Below the pieces are notes generated by a model, which was not told the origin of the DNA, searched no databases, and saw nothing but the letters and a program-made list of their open reading frames with translations. Of a stretch of DNA of 64,000 nucleotides, positions 1 through 11,453 are shown one piece after another. Position numbers and translations under genes: made by a program. The stretch is from Brachionus manjavacas. Its lineage: Eukaryota; Rotifera; Eurotatoria; Ploima; Brachionidae. Location: positions 2,852,001 to 2,916,000 of the forward strand of contig JAHQIY010000003.1 in the NCBI GenBank assembly GCA_019054805.1. The letters are read 5' to 3'. Every line of letters starts with the position of its first letter. Positions within the stretch are counted from its first letter, which is position 1.

Positions 1-670
1 TGATTGATTGAATCAAAGTTGTTAGAAGAAAGAAAACTCTGCAAACTTTCGTAGTTTGTAGTGTGTCTGAGATTTATTTCAGTACAAGAAAAACCTAAAT
101 CTCCGTAACTGAAGACCATAAATGATCTAAATTCATCTGATATTGATACAATTTGAAATGAGACTGTAGAATTTATAGCTAGATCTTGACTTCTAATGTT
201 AGACCAAGTTATAACAAAAGCATTATTTGGCTGAAATTTAACTCCATATCTATCACCGAATTGTGCTTGAATTAAAATTTTCAAATTCTCTAATTCAAAG
301 GAACGATTTACATAGCTTTGGTAGAAAATACTTCCATCACCGAACTTGTTTGTCATCATCGAGCGGTAAATGTTAATAAAAAAATCAGGTGATTTAAAAC
401 CAATGTAACCATATGGGCTCATGTAAAAACTATCATAGTAAATGTTCAAATAAGGAAATTTAAAGCCAATTTCATATTTATTGAACTCAACGTCCGTTTT
501 GGGAAGCTCGATGTCTCCTTTCCCGATTCCATAATCAAAAACTAGCTCTTAGATTAAAAGATTAGATCGAAATTTTTCTTAAAACATGGGTTGAGCTTAC
601 TTGGTGACACTGGATCTTCTCTTGTAAGAAGAATTATTAGAAAATTATAAAACAAAAATTTTTCCAACAT
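1..670 (-). CDS. NIDO-domain secreted protein, 5' part (runs off the window start)
   Basis: Two exons read on the minus strand. Exon 1 (670-601) begins at an ATG and encodes a hydrophobic leader (MLEKFLFYNFLIILLT) that looks like a signal peptide. A 53-nt GT-AG intron (600-548) follows, and exon 2 (547-1) is open to the window edge. After the join the protein continues KLVFDYGIGKGDIELP, then FITW-type and FQIV strands and FRSFMVFSYGDLGFSC. This order (acidic Gly-rich start, F-P-F/YDS strand, VTW strand, F.VFNYGD motif) is the NIDO domain of nidogen, mucin-4 and tectorin-type extracellular proteins. NIDO domains are found in secreted or cell-surface proteins; the downstream domains that would name the gene lie outside the window. 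Function beyond extracellular is not inferable. The start is chosen because the leader and both splice sites agree in frame. Confidence 0.8.
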
Positions 671-2329
671 TTTAATGTTAAAAATAAAATTTTTTTTTGC
701 CTTTATATTAAATAGTATTTAAATATTATTTCAAGTTTGAATTTCTGAAATATGATCTCATTAATTTGAGTAGAACTATCGAATTATTTATAAATATATT
801 CCTTTTTTTGTTTAGTAGGCAAATAAAACAAAAATACCGAGCGAAAGATTGTTTTCACTAAAATATTTTGAAGAAACTAGAAAAAAGACAATAATAGAAT
901 CTTTTAATTAAAACATTGAATTGCGTAATGAATTTACAAGACCCTGTCGAATGTTAAAATTTAAAGCCAGGAAAAAGTATAAATTTTGTTATAATTTCAA
1001 TCGCAACTAGCTTCACAAACAGTCAAATCATGTTTAGATTTCACTAGTACTTGACCCACTAGTACAGATGGTTACATCTCATAAAGGTAGATTTTTTATT
1101 TACTCTCTTTTATAATCTAAACTGCTGTAATGCTTTGCGTGAGTTTCTGATCCGTCACGGTTGAGTGGTTTTTGATCGATCTTCGATAATTTAATATAGG
1201 GAAAAACTAGACTTCTCTGTGCTTGAGTTGGTCAGCTTATGACCAAGTCTTTCGCCTAGTCCTTAGGGCCTCAAAGAACGAATCAATAGGATTTTTTAAT
1301 AATAGAATACTTTTCAGTAACCTGATAGATGAATTTTCAATCACCTATAAAATTGAACTAAAAGATACTATTAAATATCTTTTTCCGGAAAGTAAATTAA
1401 GATATAATTTTCTTTCTGATTAAGATTCTATATAAGTTTTTTAGTAAGTTTATTATTCAAAAATACAATTAATATATATACGAAAATTACAAAGCTATGA
1501 GAGTTTTTCTCATTAACTTTTCTAAAAATAACTTCAAGCTAAAATTTATTAAAATTTTATTTTTTCCTTTTTTTTAATCTTGAAATTAGATCTTTACATT
1601 GCTGAACAAAATTGTTATAAAAATTTTTAAAGATATGGTAATCTGTGAAAACCTTTATAAACAAAAAAATTGCCTAGTTTATTTTTAAGTTCTTTTGTGC
1701 AACCACTTCTTTGGGGTAATTTATTTCATTAATTTATTATTCTATTTATAAAAAAATTGGATCTCAAATCTGTCAGCCACAAACAAATGCTTGTTCATCA
1801 CAATGAAACAACAAACCTAAAACTTAATACCAAAAATAAATGTTTAATTTTTTCTTTTTTCAGACTTTTTCACAAATTTAGATAAATTTTAGGGATAAGA
1901 CCAGTCACCATTATTCTCAATTAAAATTACAATTACCTAATTTATAAAAGTTTATAGTTTCTCGCGGTTGTTGTTCCGTTAATATTTGCGGGCTACTTTT
2001 TCGCCTGTTTAGGAAACGTTCAAATTTATACCCTTATTATGGCGACCAAATTAACTTTTTGTCGTTCCAGGTTGTTATTGGGGAGACATTGTCAAAGTCA
2101 GAAAATAAATTTCAAGTCCTGCCTTTTTATAAAAAAGTCCTTTTTTTCAAATATTTTAAAAAATTCTAAAACCGCCGACATTGAGATGTTTTTTTTAGCC
2201 TGTCCGGTTACGGTTTTTAGATTTTTTTTTTAAATTAGAATGGTGAGTATTCATTAGTTTGACTTTCGAGTTAAAAAAGTTTTTTTTTTCTTTTTTAAAG
2301 AATCCATAATCGTAAGATAATATTTCCGA
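671..2329. other. AT-rich intergenic stretch
   Basis: Upstream of the NIDO gene. Two short open frames (1223-1423 and 2039-2233, plus strand) have low-complexity composition and no recognisable domain or splice context, so I do not call them genes. A small repeat of the palindrome actagtac occurs near 1043-1064. Nothing else is supported. Confidence 0.5.
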
Positions 2330-2871
2330 ATTTTGTCTCTTTAAATCCCGTATAGCCGAATGGTTTACGTGTTAGTCATACAAGCAGAGGGTGAAAAATT
2401 CTTCAAAATATCTCTGCAAAACGGGGCGAATATTTAAATTTTTTTATCATAAAAACAGGTGGAAAAGTTTCGACTGGGTAAGGCAATGTGAAATATTAGT
2501 ACAAAAATTACAGTACAAAAAGTTAAAACGCTATAATTTTTTTTTCTGCTCACAGTAAAATGTTGAACAAATTTGTTCAAACGAATACCAAGCTCTGCAA
2601 AAAATCTGCATTTTTCTGTTAAATGCACACCATCAAAAAATATTTGTTATGCATCAAATTGCAGAGTTTTTGCGGAGCTTGGTATTCGTTTCTAAAAAAC
2701 TTGTTTATTCACAGAACCATTTATGCACAATTAGAAAAAAATTCTCGATGCAGTAGCCTCTGTGTCAGATCGGAGCCGTTGCTCAAAAAGGTACTTGAAG
2801 AGGAGATGAGCGCCTCCCCATTATCCACTAGCATAGAATTGTGACAATTATTATTATTTTGTCTCTTTAAA
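2330..2871 (+). mobile_element. tRNA-derived SINE, copy 1, with 16-bp target-site duplications
   Basis: The 16-mer attttgtctctttaaa occurs at 2330-2345 and again at 2856-2871, bracketing the element as an exact target-site duplication. The head has an A-box-like tRNA sequence (tagccgaatgg, about 2354) followed by gttagtcat.caagcagag. The tail ends gcgcctccccattatcc and a short TTA-rich tract. Head, middle (cttcaaaatatctc, about 2402) and tail match the reverse complement of the element at 58020-58269. Relative to that copy, this one has lost the B-box segment and carries about 270 bp of foreign DNA (about 2460-2735) including a hairpin. The long duplication and A/T-rich tail are what LINE-type retrotransposition leaves. 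The parent tRNA isotype is not clear. Confidence 0.8.
2579..2691. repeat. Inverted repeat inside the SINE (25-bp arms)
   Basis: The arms are 2579-2603 (aaacgaataccaagctctgc plus an A run) and 2667-2691, complementary over 25 bp with one mismatch and separated by about 63 bp. Weaker complementarity continues outward towards cacag on both sides. It lies in the stretch that interrupts SINE copy 1, so it is probably part of a small foldback element that landed in the SINE. Confidence 0.7.
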
Positions 2872-2904
2872 GTCTCATCTTTAATAGCTTCGTCTATTTT
2901 AATA

Positions 2905-3105
2905 AATCGGAATCCCTGTTACACAGAATCTCAGTACCATTTAATACCCTATTTATAAATTTCAAATTTATTTCAAATTTTATTGCTTTCTTGTAAACTT
3001 CTTCAATAGTCTTTGGTTCTCTTATTTGAACTTCTAATGTAAATTGAACTTGCTCTTCATCTCGACTGTCCAACTCTGATCAACCTTATTAATTGCTTCT
3101 CACTT
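2905..3105 (-). mobile_element. Possible gag-like scrap of an LTR-retroelement fossil
   Basis: The minus strand encodes a stretch containing RDEEQVQFTLEVQIREP and a charged helix after it, of the kind found near the end of retrotransposon Gag proteins. It directly abuts the tandem block that starts at 3108 and may be an older relative of the same fossil family. It is too short for certainty. Confidence 0.3.
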
Positions 3106-3107
3106 CC

Positions 3108-3255
3108 TTGATAAACCTTTGTACCATTTAAGATTACCATCATATTATCCGATAGCTTTACCATAAACTAAAAAATTTGTTTTTTTTTTTGTTAAAATTA
3201 ATAATTGCGGAGGTACAAATGGTAAAGCTTCTTAAATGGTACAAAGGTTTATCAA
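3108..3255. repeat. 148-bp foldback element with perfect 25-bp terminal inverted repeats
   Basis: The arm beginning ttgataaacctttgtacc (3108-3132) is the exact reverse complement of 3231-3255. The interior is a T-rich loop. The same element is present at about 6558-6705 in tandem copy 2. Its outer left tip is the left breakpoint of the tandem duplication. No target-site duplication could be assigned. Confidence 0.8.
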
Positions 3256-3274
3256 AAGAGAGAGAATCAATTAA

Positions 3275-3834
3275 CATTAGAAGCAACGGCGATGTCATTC
3301 TGACATATTTCGAGTTATGATTCATCAAACCATTTAGTATATTAACGTTTTTAGGACTAAAATTTGTAAATAAGAGTTTTTTGTTGTTATTTACCAAAAT
3401 TAAATTCTTTGTTTTTTCAGATATTTAATTTCAAGATAAATTGACCAATGTACTGAAAAGCATCAAGAGATGTCATTTTGAAATCTATTAAAAATTTAAA
3501 GAAATGTTGTGTATTTTTTAATTTTTTCTGAATTGAAAAAGCTCTTTTGTCTTTTTTAGACCTATTCATTAACAACCTTTCATAATTGAGCAGCGCTGAA
3601 GAGTTTCTTTCGTATGTATCATTTTAAAATTGATTTTTTCAAGATTTTTGTATTTTTCATCCAATTTCTAAGATAATTTGAATGAATTCAAAACGATTTG
3701 AAAGCAAAAACTTTGAAAAAGTTAATTTTAACATTTAAATTTTAAATCTATTATAAAAAAGTTAAATAAAAAAACTCGCAATTTTATAGAAAGCATTGAA
3801 GATGTGTCAAAATGACATCGCCGATGCTTTTAAG
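3275..3834. repeat. Larger inverted-repeat element inside the tandem block
   Basis: The arms at about 3275-3306 (gcaacggcgatgtcattc core) and 3803-3834 (its reverse complement with a few changes) flank about 500 bp without coding sequence. A second copy sits at about 6725-7287. It resembles a non-autonomous DNA transposon. The family is unknown. Confidence 0.5.
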
Positions 3835-4541
3835 TATAAACAATTTCGGTGCTTCTAGTGTAAAAACAGTTATAAAAAAAAGATGCCACAAAGTGTGTTG
3901 CATTTTGTTACAGTAATTCCTCTAAAATATTTAAACATAAAGCCTTTTTCCTCGTTTTACTTTAATGATAACTGATTAAGGAACGATCTGTTTTTCTTTT
4001 ATTTCACAGTTTAGTTCCTATCTCGATATTGTTTTAATACTCTACCGTTCAGTGTCTTTGTCATTTTCAGTCTGATTTGATTTCTTTTTTAAAAAAGGTT
4101 CCAAATATGAGTAAAATTTTACCTTTCGCTGTTTTTTTCTCACTTTATTATAATTCATAAGCTTACTCTTAAAGATGGTTGAACAACTTTACATTTATTT
4201 ATTTATTTCAAAAAAATAAAATGAAAATGGTAATTTTTTTATTCTTTTTAACTGTTTTGAAATTTTTAAATTACGTTGTTTCATTAAAACTCAATACTTA
4301 AGCATGTTAAAATTTGAAATATAATCAATCAGAATTGTAAAATAGAAAAAAACTTGCCAAATTGTGTTTTTTTTATATATATTTTTACTAACTCTTTCCG
4401 TATGGTAAAAGCCTATCGAGTAAAATTTCTTAACGTAATTTGCAAGGAACGAGCGGCCGCTTGACGAGCATATTAAGCAGACGTGAGCATGCGTACAGAA
4501 TATAACGTCCTTTTTAAAAAGTTATCTTGACGTAAATAAGA

Positions 4542-6064
4542 TTAAAATACGCACAAAAAAAAAATACATGTTATTTTTAAAAGAACACAACATTTTATAT
4601 TTATGCATTTAAGACCTTCGATATTTAATTTTAATGCTTCTGTTTTACCATTTACTTTAACAATATTATTATCAGCCGTTTTAATTCTAATATCTGACTC
4701 CTTTACGGTTATTTTATTTCTTTCCAAAAAATTTCTGCTTAATATTGAAGTTGTACATCCGCCATAGTTAGTGTGATACCATCTATTGTTGGTGATATAT
4801 ATAAAAGGTTCCCTGTATCGCATGTGTACACATATTCTGGCTTTTCTTTCAGATTGTCTGAATCATTGTTTACTTCCTCAACCATATTAACCCTTCTTTA
4901 TTTCTGATTAGAGTAATTGTTATTGTTATTCAGTCTACATTGTGAAATCTTATGGCCTAGTTTTTTGCATCCGAAGCATATTAAGTTTTTCTTGAGCTCA
5001 TAATTCTGGTTTATAAATTTTTCCTTAGCATTTTGCTCATATTTCTGACCTTTAAATTTTGAGACCTATTCTTTTCTACTAATGAATGGTTTCATAAAAG
5101 AATCCTTATAAAAAATTTTTTGTCTTGAATAGTTGACAACTGTTGGTTTGCTAAAAATGCTTAATCCTTTAGTATAAACTCATGCATACCTGACGGCATC
5201 ATCTAGCGTTTATACATTCTTTCTCTCAAATTCGGCCCTTACTCTTGGGTGAAGTGCTACAAGAAAGAACCAGGCTAATTCGAACTCATCTATCTTATCT
5301 ATTTTGTTTGCAGTTGTCTGGAATTTAATTATGAAGTCCTCAAAATTTGACGTTAATTTAATACTTTTTAGTTCAAATCTTAGCCCTCTCTGAACATCAG
5401 CTGGTTTCAGGGTTGCTAATAATTGATTTTTAAATTTTTCCCATGTAACTGATTCATCTCTTTTTTGCATGTTTCTAAGCATTCGTAAGGCGTTTCCTCT
5501 TAGGAGTTTTGTAACGCAATCTATTAGCCTACTTCTAATAACTCCTTGGGTCCTAGCCTCAGTTTCTACTAGGTATATCCATTCATCCACTTTATCTCTA
5601 TCGTTACCAAATAATTTTTTGTATATCGTCTACTTTAAATTTATGATTCGTGTTTCCCTAAGTCCGAATCCTACGTTTTCTTGTAATACATCTTCATGTA
5701 TTAAAGTCTTCGATGAAGTGGCGATTTCTTGAAGGGTGCTTTTTGCTCCTTCCTCACTTTGTTTTGATTGATTAATATTCCTAAAACTATCTTCTTCTAT
5801 TTTCATCTTTTTGATACTAGCCAATAGCTCAGCTCTTTTGAAAAGTAGCATAATAAGCAACTTCTTAGACTTTCCTGAATTTTGAACATTTTGAAGCCAT
5901 TCCATTAGTTCGGCTTCTGTACAGCTTACCAATTCGCTGTCGTCATCTAATTTCTGGAATTCATTCTCAAAAGACCCATTTTGTGTCCTTATTAAGTTTA
6001 CGAGCTCTTGTACATTAAGTTTTTCAAGATAATCTTTTGAAATGGGTACCATAAAAAATATCAT
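4542..6064 (-). mobile_element. Gag-protease fragment of a Ty3-like LTR retroelement, fossil copy 1
   Basis: Minus-strand order: an N-terminal Gag-like region (6064-5630), a Gag core resembling the retrotrans_gag family (5590-5210), a zinc knuckle CX2CX4HX4C (4978-4937) and an aspartic-protease-like stretch (4823-4542). No reverse transcriptase, RNase H or integrase is visible in the block, so this is a broken element that lost pol or a gag-only derivative. It is interrupted several times between these parts. Near identity with copy 2 reflects the recent segmental duplication, not two transpositions. Confidence 0.75.
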
Positions 6065-6556
6065 ATTTTTATCGCTGCTACCAATTGTAACCGGTTTATA
6101 ATAAACAATGTTTAATCTTTTAAAAGCTTTAATTAAGATATTGAACGTTCTGAAGTTCTAAGAATGGAATACTTATTTATACCTATATGCTCGTGTCAAG
6201 AACACGAGCTTATAATTAAGTCAAGATGTGAGCTTAATGCTTAATTTATATGTCAGCATTTCGAAGCGTCTAACTGCTGAGATACGTGACAAGTATAATT
6301 CTTACTTATCTTTGTGCATCAGTTGACAAGCTTATGAATAAGTGATTATTCAGGGTAACAAACATAACATTTTTTTAAATTAATTAATTAACTTCTTCTT
6401 ACTCGCAATATAAAGCCCTGCTTCTTTATCTTAATTATTCAATTTTAAAAAAGGCATTTAAGTGGATGTATTGTACTCTTTTCTTTTTTCTTTTTTTTTT
6501 TTTTATATTCTTTAATTTGTCCATGGGACTTAAACTTAAACTTAAATAAATAAATT

Positions 6557-9500
6557 GTTGATAAACCTTTGTACCATTTAAGATTACCATCATATTATCC
6601 GATAGCTTTACCATAAACTAAAAAATTTGTTTTTTTTTTTGTTAAAATTAATAATTGCGGAGGTACAAATGGTAAAGCTTCTTAAATGGTACAAAGGTTT
6701 ATCAAAAGAGAGAGAATCAATTAACATTAGAAGCAACGGCGATGTCATTCTGACATATTTCGAGTTATGATTCATCAAACCATTTAGTATATTAACGTTT
6801 TTAGGACTAAAATTTGTAAATAAGAGTTTTTTGTTGTTATTTACCAAAATTAAATTCTTTGTTTTTTCAGATATTTAATTTCAAGATAAATTGACCAATG
6901 TACTGAAAAGCATCAAGAGATGTCATTTTGAAATCTATTAAAAATTTAAAGAAATGTTGTGTATTTTTTAATTTTTTTCTGAATTGAAAAAAGCTCTTTT
7001 GTCTTTTTTAGACCTATTCATTAACAACCTTTCATAATTGAGCAGCGCTGAAGAGTTTCTTTCGTATGTATCATTTTAAAATTGATTTTTTTTCAAGATT
7101 TTTGTATTTTTCATCCAATTTCTAAGATAATTTGAATGAATTCAAAACGATTTGAAAGCAAAAACTTTGAAAAAGTTAATTTTAACATTTAAATTTTAAA
7201 TCTATTATAAAAAAGTTAAATAAAAAAACTCGCAATTTTATAGAAAGCATTGAAGATGTGTCAAAATGACATCGCCGATGCTTTTAAGTATAAACAATTT
7301 CGGTGCTTCTAGTGTAAAAACAGTTATAAAAAAAAGATGCCACAAAGTGTGTTGCATTTTGTTACAGTAATTCCTCTAAAATATTTAAACATAAAGCCTT
7401 TTTCCTCGTTTTACTTTAATGATAACTGATTAAGGAACGATCTGTTTTTCTTTTATTTCACAGTTTAGTTCCTATCTCGATATTGTTTTAATACTCTACC
7501 GTTCAGTGTCTTTGTCATTTTCAGTCTGATTTGATTTCTTTTTTAAAAAAGGTTCCAAATATGAGTAAAATTTTACCTTTCGCTGTTTTTTTCTCACTTT
7601 ATTATAATTCATAAGCTTACTCTTAAAGATGGTTGAACAACTTTACATTTATTTATTTATTTCAAAAAATAAAATGAAAATGGTAATTTTTTTATTCTTT
7701 TTAACTGTTTTGAAATTTTTAAATTACGTTGTTTCATTAAAACTCAATACTTAAGCATGTTAAAATTTGAAATATAATCAATCAGAATTGTAAAATAGAA
7801 AAAAAAACTTGCCAAATTGTGTTTTTTTTATATATATTTTTACTAACTCTTTCCGTATGGTAAAAGCCTATCGAGTAAAATTTCTTAACGTAATTTGCAA
7901 GGAACGAGCGGCCGCTTGACGAGCATATTAAGCAGACGTGAGCATGCGTACAGAATATAACGTCCTTTTTAAAAAGTTATCTTGACGTAAATAAGATTAA
8001 AATACGCACAAAAAAAAAAAATACATGTTATTTTTAAAAGAACACAACATTTTATATTTATGCATTTAAGACCTTCGATATTTAATTTTAATGCTTCTGT
8101 TTTACCATTTACTTTAACAATATTATTATCAGCCGTTTTAATTCTAATATCTGACTCCTTTACGGTTATTTTATTTCTTTCCAAAAAATTTCTGCTTAAT
8201 ATTGAAGTTGTACATCCGCCATAGTTAGTGTGATACCATCTATTGTTGGTGATATATATAAAAGGTTCCCTGTATCGCATGTGTACACATATTCTGGCTT
8301 TTCTTTCAGATTGTCTGAATCATTGTTTACTTCCTCAACCATATTAACCCTTCTTTATTTCTGATTAGAGTAATTGTTATTGTTATTCAGTCTACATTGT
8401 GAAATCTTATGGCCTAGTTTTTTGCATCCGAAGCATATTAAGTTTTTCTTGAGCTCATAATTCTGGTTTATAAATTTTTCCTTAGCATTTTGCTCATATT
8501 TCTGACCTTTAAATTTTGAGACCTATTCTTTTCTACTAATGAATGGTTTCATAAAAGAATCCTTATAAAAAATTTTTTGTCTTGAATAGTTGACAACTGT
8601 TGGTTTGCTAAAAATGCTTAATCCTTTAGTATAAACTCATGCATACCTGACGGCATCATCTAGCGTTTATACATTCTTTCTCTCAAATTCGGCCCTTACT
8701 CTTGGGTGAAGTGCTACAAGAAAGAACCAGGCTAATTCGAACTCATCTATCTTATCTATTTTGTTTGCAGTTGTCTGGAATTTAATTATGAAGTCCTCAA
8801 AATTTGACGTTAATTTAATACTTTTTAGTTCAAATCTTAGCCCTCTCTGAACATCAGCTGGTTTCAGGGTTGCTAATAATTGATTTTTAAATTTTTCCCA
8901 CGTCACTAATTCATCTCTCTTTTGCATATTTTTAAGCATTTGCAGGGCGTTTGCTCTTAGAACTTTTGTAACGCAATCTATTAGCCTACTTCTAATAACT
9001 CCTTGGTTCCTAGTCTCTGTTTTTACTACGTATATCCATCCATTCACTTTATCTCTATCGTTACCAAATAATTTTTTGTATATCGTCTACTTTAAATTTA
9101 TGATTCGTGTTTCCCTAAGTCCGAATCCTACGTTTTCTTGTAATACATCTTCATGTATTAAAGTCTTCGATGAAGTGGCGATTTCTTGAAGGGTGCTTTT
9201 TGCTCCTTCCTCACTTTGTTTTGATTGATTAATATTCCTAAAACTATCTTCTTCTATTTTCATCTTTTTGATACTAGCCAATAGCTCAGCTCTTTTGAAA
9301 AGTAGCATAATAAGCAACTTCTTAGACTTTCCTGAATTTTGAACATTTTGAAGCCATTCCATTAGTTCGGCTTCTGTACAGCTTACCAATTCGCTGTCGT
9401 CATCTAATTTCTGGAATTCATTCTCAAAAGACCCATTTTGTGTCCTTATTAAGTTTACGAGCTCTTGTACATTAAGTTTTTCAAGATAATCTTTTGAAAT

Positions 9501-10013
9501 GGGTACCATAAAAAATATCATATTTTTATCGCTGCTACCAATTGTAACCGGTTTATAATAAACAATGTTTAATCTTTTAAAAGCTTTAATTAAGATATTG
9601 AACGTTCTGAAGTTCTAAGAATGGAATACTTATTTATACCTATATGCTCGTGTCAAGAACACGAGCTTATAATTAAGTCAAGATGTGAGCTTAATGCTTA
9701 ATTTATATGTCAGCATTTCGAAGCGTCTAACTGCTGAGATACGTGACAAGTATAATTCTTACTTATCTTTGTGCATCAGTTGACAAGCTTATGAATAAGT
9801 GATTATTCAGGGTAACAAACATAACATTTTTTTAAATTAATTAATTAACTTCTTCTTACTCGCAATATAAAGCCCTGCTTCTTTATCTTAATTATTCAAT
9901 TTTAAAAAAGGCATTTAAGTGGATGTATTGTACTCTTTTCTTTTTTCTTTTTTTTTTTTTTATATTCTTTAATTTGTCCATGGGACTTAAACTTAAACTT
10001 AAATAAATAAATT
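6557..10013. repeat. 3.45-kb tandem duplication, copy 2
   Basis: Second copy of the block at 3108-6556. The junction reads aaattgttgataaacc: the end of copy 1 runs straight into the start of copy 2 with a 2-base (tt) overlap of the two edges. After 10013 the sequence diverges into agcggcgtatcacag, which presumably was the original continuation. A misassembly of two alleles is the main alternative, but the divergent patch argues for two real copies. Confidence 0.88.
7969..9521 (-). mobile_element. Gag-protease fragment of a Ty3-like LTR retroelement, fossil copy 2
   Basis: Same parts as copy 1 in the same order: N-terminal Gag region (9521-9087), Gag core (9047-8667), zinc knuckle (about 8435-8394) and protease-like stretch (8280-7969). 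The element is broken and lacks pol. The start of the Gag core differs from copy 1 at about 20 of 155 bases while the sequence around it is essentially the same. Confidence 0.75.
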
Positions 10014-10344
10014 GTTAGCGGCGTATCACAGTAGTGAGAACCTGGAATGCTACACAGTCTCTCTGGAGAAAAAAATAATTAAAAGTCCTTAGTTTAAGTG
10101 TAAGTAACTTTGTTGCTAGTAGTTGTTACTCCATTAATAAAAATAAAATAGAATAAATACAAATTGTTACTAAGCCTAATTTATAACTGATAAGAAATAC
10201 TCTTCGTATACATAGACCGAGACTTTTAGATAAATGAGTGTGTATTCTTAAACTTAAATTGAAAAAAAAGACAGATTAATAATTTGTTCATACAGCACTT
10301 TTCACTCTTTTATTATGAGCACCAATGAGTCTTTAATCGCACGT

Positions 10345-10394
10345 CAACAAAATAAATAAATTAATAAATAGATAAATAAACAAATAAATAAATA
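10345..10394. repeat. AATA-type simple repeat
   Basis: Imperfect tetranucleotide run (aataaataaattaataaata and similar). No coding potential. Confidence 0.8.
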
Positions 10395-10409
10395 ATTCTT
10401 AATTATCTC

Positions 10410-10500
10410 CAGCGCGAACCGTTCTTTTTATTTCACAGTTCAATTTTTATCTTTATATTGTTTTAATACTCTACCATTCACTGTTTTTGTCATTATATGA
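10410..10500. repeat. Diverged third copy of a segment of the block; possible LTR remnant
   Basis: The stretch around tattgttttaatactctacc (10457-10476) with its flanks matches 3985-4070 and 7440-7528 at roughly 80 percent, in the same direction. One copy lies downstream and one upstream of the gag-protease part of unit 2, which is where long terminal repeats would be. The match is short and the repeat edges are unclear. Confidence 0.35.
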
Positions 10501-11453
10501 CGGTCTTGAGTTCATTTTTATGTCAAGTTCCTAGAAATTATTTAAACTCTACCGTTCACTAATTGTTCCTAGCATATAATTAATTGAACTAGCTAAAATG
10601 ATGAATTTTACTAGATAATAAAAAATTAGATAAAACAGATGAATTTTACTATATATTTTATTAAAACACTAGATAAAAAGATAAACGACTATTTATTTAG
10701 ATATTTCATTAGATTAAAAATAAAAATACAAGATAAAAAAATGAAAAAAATAGCGAAATAATGAAAAAATAAAAAATATAGATGAATTAGAACCTACGCC
10801 ACACTTTTTTGGTATACCACGCCCACGTTTGGTTTATAATATTTGACGATTGGAAATTAATGTTTTCAAGAGGCTCTAAATCTTTCATTTCAAATATCTC
10901 GCTTATACAATTTACGAATTCTGAACTTAATTTTTTTAATATATTTACTGACTCTGAATTTATCTATTTTCCATATTATTAACCAGCATTTTTAGACTTA
11001 TTTCTAGCTTTTAATTTTATTTTTATTTAATTTACTTATAATGATAAACTTAAATCTCTTAAAATATAAAAAAATTATAAATTTAGATAAAACAAGTGAT
11101 TTATTATAAACCAAAAAGTATTTATTAGAGAGAATTATAAATATAGATTAAAAATAAAGAGATAACAGGCATCGATATCTTTCAACGTTTTCATTCATTC
11201 ATTTAATCCATTAAATTTCTTTAATAAAAAAAGGTGTAAAATAATTCGTTTTTAAATTAAAGACTGTTTACACTTACCCACTACACTTAAAATATTACTA
11301 ATCATATTAAAACTGGAAGACATTAAATGGATTCACTAGTGAATTAAGATTTAAATAAATTTTTAAAAAGGGTGTTCAGAATTTTAAAGGTATTAAATTA
11401 TCAATTTAAATGCATTTAAAAATCACTTTATTTTTTCTTATATATGAATAAAA
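10501..11453. other. AT-rich intergenic stretch
   Basis: Low-complexity A/T sequence with recurring tagataaa and ttagat motifs at 10600-10780. No open frame, RNA gene or repeat boundary is recognised. Confidence 0.5.

Larger units (their letters stand above)
3108..6556. repeat. 3.45-kb tandem duplication, copy 1
   Basis: The block is repeated directly at 6557-10013. The copies are almost identical, differing mainly by small length changes in A/T runs, except for one divergent patch (about 5440-5590 here). The left edge coincides with the tip of a perfect 25-bp inverted repeat. The block contains that hairpin element, a larger inverted repeat, a gag-protease fossil on the minus strand and simple T-rich tracts. 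All contents are shared by both copies, so the duplication is younger than the insertions it contains. Confidence 0.9.

Noticed and set aside
1223-1423. 66-residue plus-strand open frame
   Set aside because: No domain, no splice context, and the surrounding composition is the same as the spacer.
2039-2233. 64-residue open frame
   Set aside because: Low-complexity Phe/Lys-rich translation of T/A runs; no homology pattern.
3158-3397. 79-residue frame, repeated at 6608-6847
   Set aside because: It lies in the inverted-repeat elements of the tandem block; identical repetition reflects the duplication, not coding constraint.
10345-10394. Possible short-spaced array
   Set aside because: A tetranucleotide AATA run without spacers; not a CRISPR-type array, and the genome is animal.
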